15,908 nucleotides of DNA from Clostridia bacterium. Its GTDB lineage: Bacteria > Bacillota > Clostridia > Christensenellales > Aristaeellaceae. The DNA is taken from assembly GCA_017537105.1 (NCBI GenBank), contig JAFWBZ010000137.1:1-15908 (forward strand), in the 5' to 3' direction. Both the position numbers and the translations under genes were made by a program. Positions 13,239 to 15,908 of this stretch are shown here, piece after piece (within the stretch, counting starts at the first letter, position 1; the number at the start of each line of letters is the position of its first letter). Below the pieces are notes generated by a model. The model saw only the letters and a program-made list of their open reading frames with translations, made no database searches and was not told the origin of the DNA.

Positions 13239-14609
13239 ATGCGACGACCCCGACTCAGCTCGGCCCGGGACATGACCCGCGGATCGATTGTCAAGCAGAT
13301 CATACTGTTCGCACTGCCGCTGATGCTGGGCAACGTATTCCAAATGCTCTACAACACGGTGGACAGCATCGTGGTGGGCAACTTCGTGGGCAAGGAGGCG
13401 CTGGCCGCCGTCGGCTCGACGACGATGATCGTCAACATGCTGGTGTTCTTCTTCAACGGCTTTTCGGTCGGCGCCGGCGTGATCATCGCCCAGCACTTCG
13501 GGGCCCGGGACCTGCAGCGCCTGCACACGGCGGTGGAGACCACCATGACCGTCACGCTGGTGTTCTGCGCGCTCTTCACCGCCATTGGCGTGGCGGGGGT
13601 GCGGCCCATGCTCCGGCTGATGTCCACGCCGGAGGACGTCCTTGACGATGCCACCACCTATCTCACCATCTATTTCTGGGGCATTTCCGGGCTGCTGATC
13701 TACAACATTGGCAGCGGCATATTGCGCGCCGTGGGCGACACCACGCGCCCGCTGATCTTCCTCGCGCTGACCAGCCTGTTGAACATCGTGCTGGACCTGA
13801 CCTTTGTCATCGGCCTGCACGCCGGCATCGCCGGTGTCGCCTATGCCACCATCCTCTCGCAGTTCGTCTCCGCGGGGCTGATCCTCGCGCTGCTCACGCG
13901 GACCCATGACATCTACCGCCTCAGCTGGCGGGATCTGGGCATCAATCCCTCGGTGCTCCGCCGAATCTTCGCCGTCGGGCTGCCCGCGGGCATCCAGTCG
14001 GTCATCACCGCGTTCTCCAACATCTTCGTGCAGTCCTACGTCAACTTCTTCGGCTCCAGCGTCATGGCGGGCTGGGCCAGCTACAACAAGCTCGATCAGT
14101 TCATCATGCTGCCGATCCAGTCCACCGCCATGGCCGCCACGACCTTCGTCAGCCAGAATATCGGCGCCGGTCAGGAGGCCCGCGCCAATCAGGGCACCAA
14201 GATCACCATCGCCCTCTCCGTGGCGCTCACCGGCAGCATCGCGCTGCTCCTGATGCTGTTTGCCCCCTCGGCCGTGCGGCTGTTCAGCAAGGATGAACAG
14301 GTCATACGGTACGGCTCGCTGTTCATTCGATCCAACTCGCTCTTCCTGATGGCCAACTGCGTCAATCACACGCTGGCGGGCTCGCTGCGCGGTCGCTGCG
14401 ATTCCCGCGGGCCGATGATCATCATGCTGCTGTGCTTCGTCGCGATCCGGCAGACCTATCTGTTCCTCGTCACGCGGTTTGTCGCCAACACGCCGTTTTG
14501 GGTGGGCTTCGGCTACCCCGTCGGCTGGATGACCTGCTGCGCGCTGGAGTCCCTCTACTTTCTCCGGCAGGTGCAAAAGCGGCGGCTGACAGCAGCTGCC
14601 GAGGCATAG
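13239..14609 (+). CDS. MATE-family efflux transporter
   Basis: This 456-residue inner-membrane protein belongs to the MATE (DinF/NorM-like) secondary transporters, which export cationic drugs or metabolites in exchange for Na+ or H+. The start of repeat 1 is typical: GSIVKQIILFALPLMLGNVFQMLYNTVDSIVVGNFVG in pieces, followed by GFSVGAGVIIAQHFGARD. IGSGILRAVGDTTRPL marks the end of the first half; the matching site in the second half reads AGSLRGRCDSRGPM. About twelve hydrophobic segments fit the family. ATG 13239 is chosen because AGAGG (13226-13230) lies 8 bases upstream; ATG 13233 is too close to it, and a frame extension back to 13155 runs through the terminator and promoter. Unlike the protein at 2770-4566 it has no ATPase tail. 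It converges on the thioesterase gene with 46 bases between stops. Substrate unknown. Confidence 0.95.
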   Translation: MRRPRLSSARDMTRGSIVKQIILFALPLMLGNVFQMLYNTVDSIVVGNFVGKEALAAVGSTTMIVNMLVFFFNGFSVGAGVIIAQHFGARDLQRLHTAVETTMTVTLVFCALFTAIGVAGVRPMLRLMSTPEDVLDDATTYLTIYFWGISGLLIYNIGSGILRAVGDTTRPLIFLALTSLLNIVLDLTFVIGLHAGIAGVAYATILSQFVSAGLILALLTRTHDIYRLSWRDLGINPSVLRRIFAVGLPAGIQSVITAFSNIFVQSYVNFFGSSVMAGWASYNKLDQFIMLPIQSTAMAATTFVSQNIGAGQEARANQGTKITIALSVALTGSIALLLMLFAPSAVRLFSKDEQVIRYGSLFIRSNSLFLMANCVNHTLAGSLRGRCDSRGPMIIMLLCFVAIRQTYLFLVTRFVANTPFWVGFGYPVGWMTCCALESLYFLRQVQKRRLTAAAEA

Positions 14610-14655
14610 CGCTTCGGGAAGGCTCCCGCGCCCTGTGTGCCGCGCGTCTCCGGCA

Positions 14656-15099
14656 TCATCGTCCCAGCCGGATCTTGCGCCGCTCCAGCGCAGCCTCGTA
14701 CTCCCTCTGCTCCGCGTCGGTTTCGGGCTCAAAGGGCGGCACGGGGACGGGCTGGTCGAATTCATCCAGCGCCACGAACACCACATACGCGCGGTTGACC
14801 CGGCGACGCTCGCCGTCCAGCTGCTCGACATAGCTGTCCACCCGCACCTCCAGCGAGGTGCGCCCCGTCCAGGTTACCCGCGCCTCCTGAACGATGGTGT
14901 CGTTGAGATAGGCGGCGCTCAGGAAGTTCAGGTTGTCCACGCACACCGTGGTCACCGCGCTGTGAGTATACCGCCGCGCGGCCACGGCGCCCACCACATC
15001 GATCCACGCCATGATCTGCCCGCCGAACAGGCGGGGCTTTTTGTATCCGTTGCAATGCTGCGGCAGCACGATCTGCACGCTGGTGGTGATCTCCGCCAT
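14656..15099 (-). CDS. Acyl-CoA thioesterase, hotdog fold (YciA/ACOT-like)
   Basis: This 147-residue cytosolic enzyme would hydrolyse acyl-CoA to free acid and CoA. The family motif LFGGQIMAWIDVVGAVAA (residues 24-41) includes the hotdog central helix with Asp34 at the position of the YciA catalytic Asp. TTVCVDNLNFLSAAYLND and the following ARVTWTGRTSLEVRV strands match the rest of the fold. The C-terminal tail is charged (EREYEAALERRK-like). ATG at 15099 (minus) is chosen because AAGGGAG lies about 9 bases upstream and homology begins there; a frame extension upstream to 15456 crosses the promoter. TGGGCA and TATAAT (15203-15175, minus) give a plausible promoter. Acyl-chain specificity is unknown. 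Confidence 0.93.
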   Translation of the reverse strand: MAEITTSVQIVLPQHCNGYKKPRLFGGQIMAWIDVVGAVAARRYTHSAVTTVCVDNLNFLSAAYLNDTIVQEARVTWTGRTSLEVRVDSYVEQLDGERRRVNRAYVVFVALDEFDQPVPVPPFEPETDAEQREYEAALERRKIRLGR

Positions 15100-15174
15100 G
15101 TCTGTACGCTCCCTTTCCGGCCCGACGCATTCGCGCTGACCGCCGCGTGGCGGCGCGTCGGCGCCCTCGCTCCC

Positions 15175-15203
15175 ATTATACTGCAAAAGGCGCCGTTTGC
15201 CCA
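15175..15203 (-). promoter_or_regulatory. Promoter of the thioesterase gene
   Basis: On the minus strand TGGGCA (15203-15198, 4 of 6) and a perfect TATAAT (15180-15175) are 17 bases apart. The leader of about 70 bases is GC-rich and can form hairpins around 15125-15165. Confidence 0.6.
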
Positions 15204-15280
15204 GCCCTTTCCCAATAAAGATTGTCCCCCGGGAATTCGCTTCGGCAGGGGGAAATGCCCTGCGTTTCCGGCAAAACGGC

Positions 15281-15309
15281 TTGACAAATCCAGCGGCAAG
15301 TGGTAGTAT
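15281..15309 (+). promoter_or_regulatory. Promoter of the glucose-6-phosphate isomerase gene
   Basis: TTGACA (15281-15286, perfect) and TAGTAT (15304-15309, 4 of 6) are separated by 17 bases. A 10-bp palindrome TGTTATAACA (15334-15343) sits about 20 bases after the expected transcription start and could be an operator. Confidence 0.65.
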
Positions 15310-15371
15310 GGACACAAGATCATATAGTTGTAATGTTATAACAAATAAATCGGTTGAAGGAGGTCGCCCGC

Positions 15372-15908
15372 ATGGATAAACCCACCATTCTTCCCTTTGG
15401 AATCGACTTTGACCTGGTCTCCGGCCTGTGCAAAAGCGGCAAGGTGCAGCCAACACACCGCTTTGTCTCCAACATGGTCTCCCAGTTCAACGATCGTGCC
15501 GCCGCGGAGGAGATCGTCCGCAACGGCGACAAGCCGATCTACGACTTCTATGAGCTCGAGCAGATTCCGGAAACCGCCGGCGATCTAAAGTTCGGCACCA
15601 GCATCGTGTATCCCGGCAAGGTCGGCGACGAATACTTCATGACCAAGGGGCATTTCCACACGATCCTGGATACGGGCGAGGTCTACTACTGCCTCTCCGG
15701 CCAAGGCGCCATGCTGATGGAGACCCCGGAGGGCGAGGTTTCGCTGATCGAGATGAAGCCAGGCGTCGCGGTATACGTGCCTCCCCGCTGGGCGCACCGC
15801 TCCATCAACACCGGCGCGGAGACGATGGTCACCTTCTTCGTGTTCCGCTCCGACGCCGGACACGACTACGGCACCATCGAGCAAAAGGGCTACCGCAAGC
15901 TGGTGGTC
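15372..15908 (+). CDS. pgi: Cupin-type glucose-6-phosphate isomerase, N-terminal part (3' end outside window)
   Basis: The first 179 residues are present; the frame is open to the window edge. The sequence matches the metal-dependent cupin PGI first described in archaea, which interconverts glucose-6-phosphate and fructose-6-phosphate and is unrelated to the usual bacterial Pgi. The cupin metal site is visible: His94 and His96 in TKGHFHT, Glu103 in TGEVYYCLSGQG, and His142 in PPRWAHRSINTG. The spacing H-x-H, +7 Glu, +39 His matches the Pyrococcus enzyme as I recall it (His88, His90, Glu97, His136). AAGGAGGT (15357-15364) lies 7 bases before ATG 15372. The archaeal enzyme is about 190 residues; some bacterial ones are longer, so how much is missing is unknown. 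Confidence 0.93.
   Translation, partial: MDKPTILPFGIDFDLVSGLCKSGKVQPTHRFVSNMVSQFNDRAAAEEIVRNGDKPIYDFYELEQIPETAGDLKFGTSIVYPGKVGDEYFMTKGHFHTILDTGEVYYCLSGQGAMLMETPEGEVSLIEMKPGVAVYVPPRWAHRSINTGAETMVTFFVFRSDAGHDYGTIEQKGYRKLVV

Noticed and set aside
13035..14831. Minus-strand open frame of 598 codons opposite the MATE gene
   Set aside because: It is the reverse-strand shadow of the MATE gene, rich in His, Gln and Asp, and also covers the terminator cluster and part of the thioesterase gene.
15100..15456. N-terminal extension of the thioesterase on the minus strand
   Set aside because: It would run through both divergent promoters and into the isomerase gene; family homology starts at the ATG ending at 15099.
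1..15908. CRISPR array, rRNA operon or complete insertion sequence
   Set aside because: I saw no regularly spaced repeats, no rRNA-like stretches and no transposase with terminal repeats on either strand.

Overview
The window looks like a chromosomal segment of a GC-rich member of the Bacillota, most likely a Clostridia-type gut anaerobe. The grounds are strong AGGAGG-type ribosome binding sites, SigA-like promoters, a greA-lysS pair, a DUF4179-like anti-sigma protein behind an ECF sigma factor, two MATE proteins of the kind common in Clostridia, and cupin-type glucose-6-phosphate isomerase. This placement is inference from gene content; there is no rRNA or other marker to fix the species.

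Layout. Positions 1-591 hold the C-terminal part of glyceraldehyde-3-phosphate dehydrogenase, followed by a strong terminator (713-756). Positions 592-1351 are gene-poor and visibly more AT-rich, with a short tyrosine-recombinase-like remnant (757-849) and a doubtful small ORF ahead of a GNAT acetyltransferase (1352-1834). A small secreted acidic protein with its own promoter and terminator follows (1932-2444). Next come a MATE transporter fused to a GHKL/RsbW-type ATPase domain (2770-4566) and a xylose-isomerase-like TIM-barrel protein (4652-5554), probably cotranscribed. After a second AT-richer gap with a possible 34-residue membrane peptide, an ECF sigma factor (6007-6465) and its probable membrane anti-sigma partner (6481-8046) form a two-gene unit.

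On the minus strand, greA (9936-10433) and lysS (8337-9821) form an operon driven by a perfect-consensus promoter at 10536-10564. It has a hairpin-bearing leader and a terminator well downstream of lysS (8115-8151). Facing away from it is an ABC uptake operon: a secreted substrate-binding protein (10723-11688), a hairpin that may act as an attenuator, a permease (11746-12513) and an ATPase (12518-13093). The permease is interrupted by an in-frame TAG at codon 192, so the transporter may be inactive or a strain variant. Two back-to-back hairpins end the unit.

The right end has a second, stand-alone MATE exporter (13239-14609), a convergent hotdog acyl-CoA thioesterase (minus, 14656-15099), and the start of a divergently transcribed cupin-type glucose-6-phosphate isomerase (15372 to the window edge). 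I see no CRISPR array, rRNA, tRNA or intact mobile element. The points most worth a second look are the MATE-ATPase fusion, the nonsense codon in the permease, the Cys/His tail of the anti-sigma protein, and structured non-coding segments near lysS and greA.
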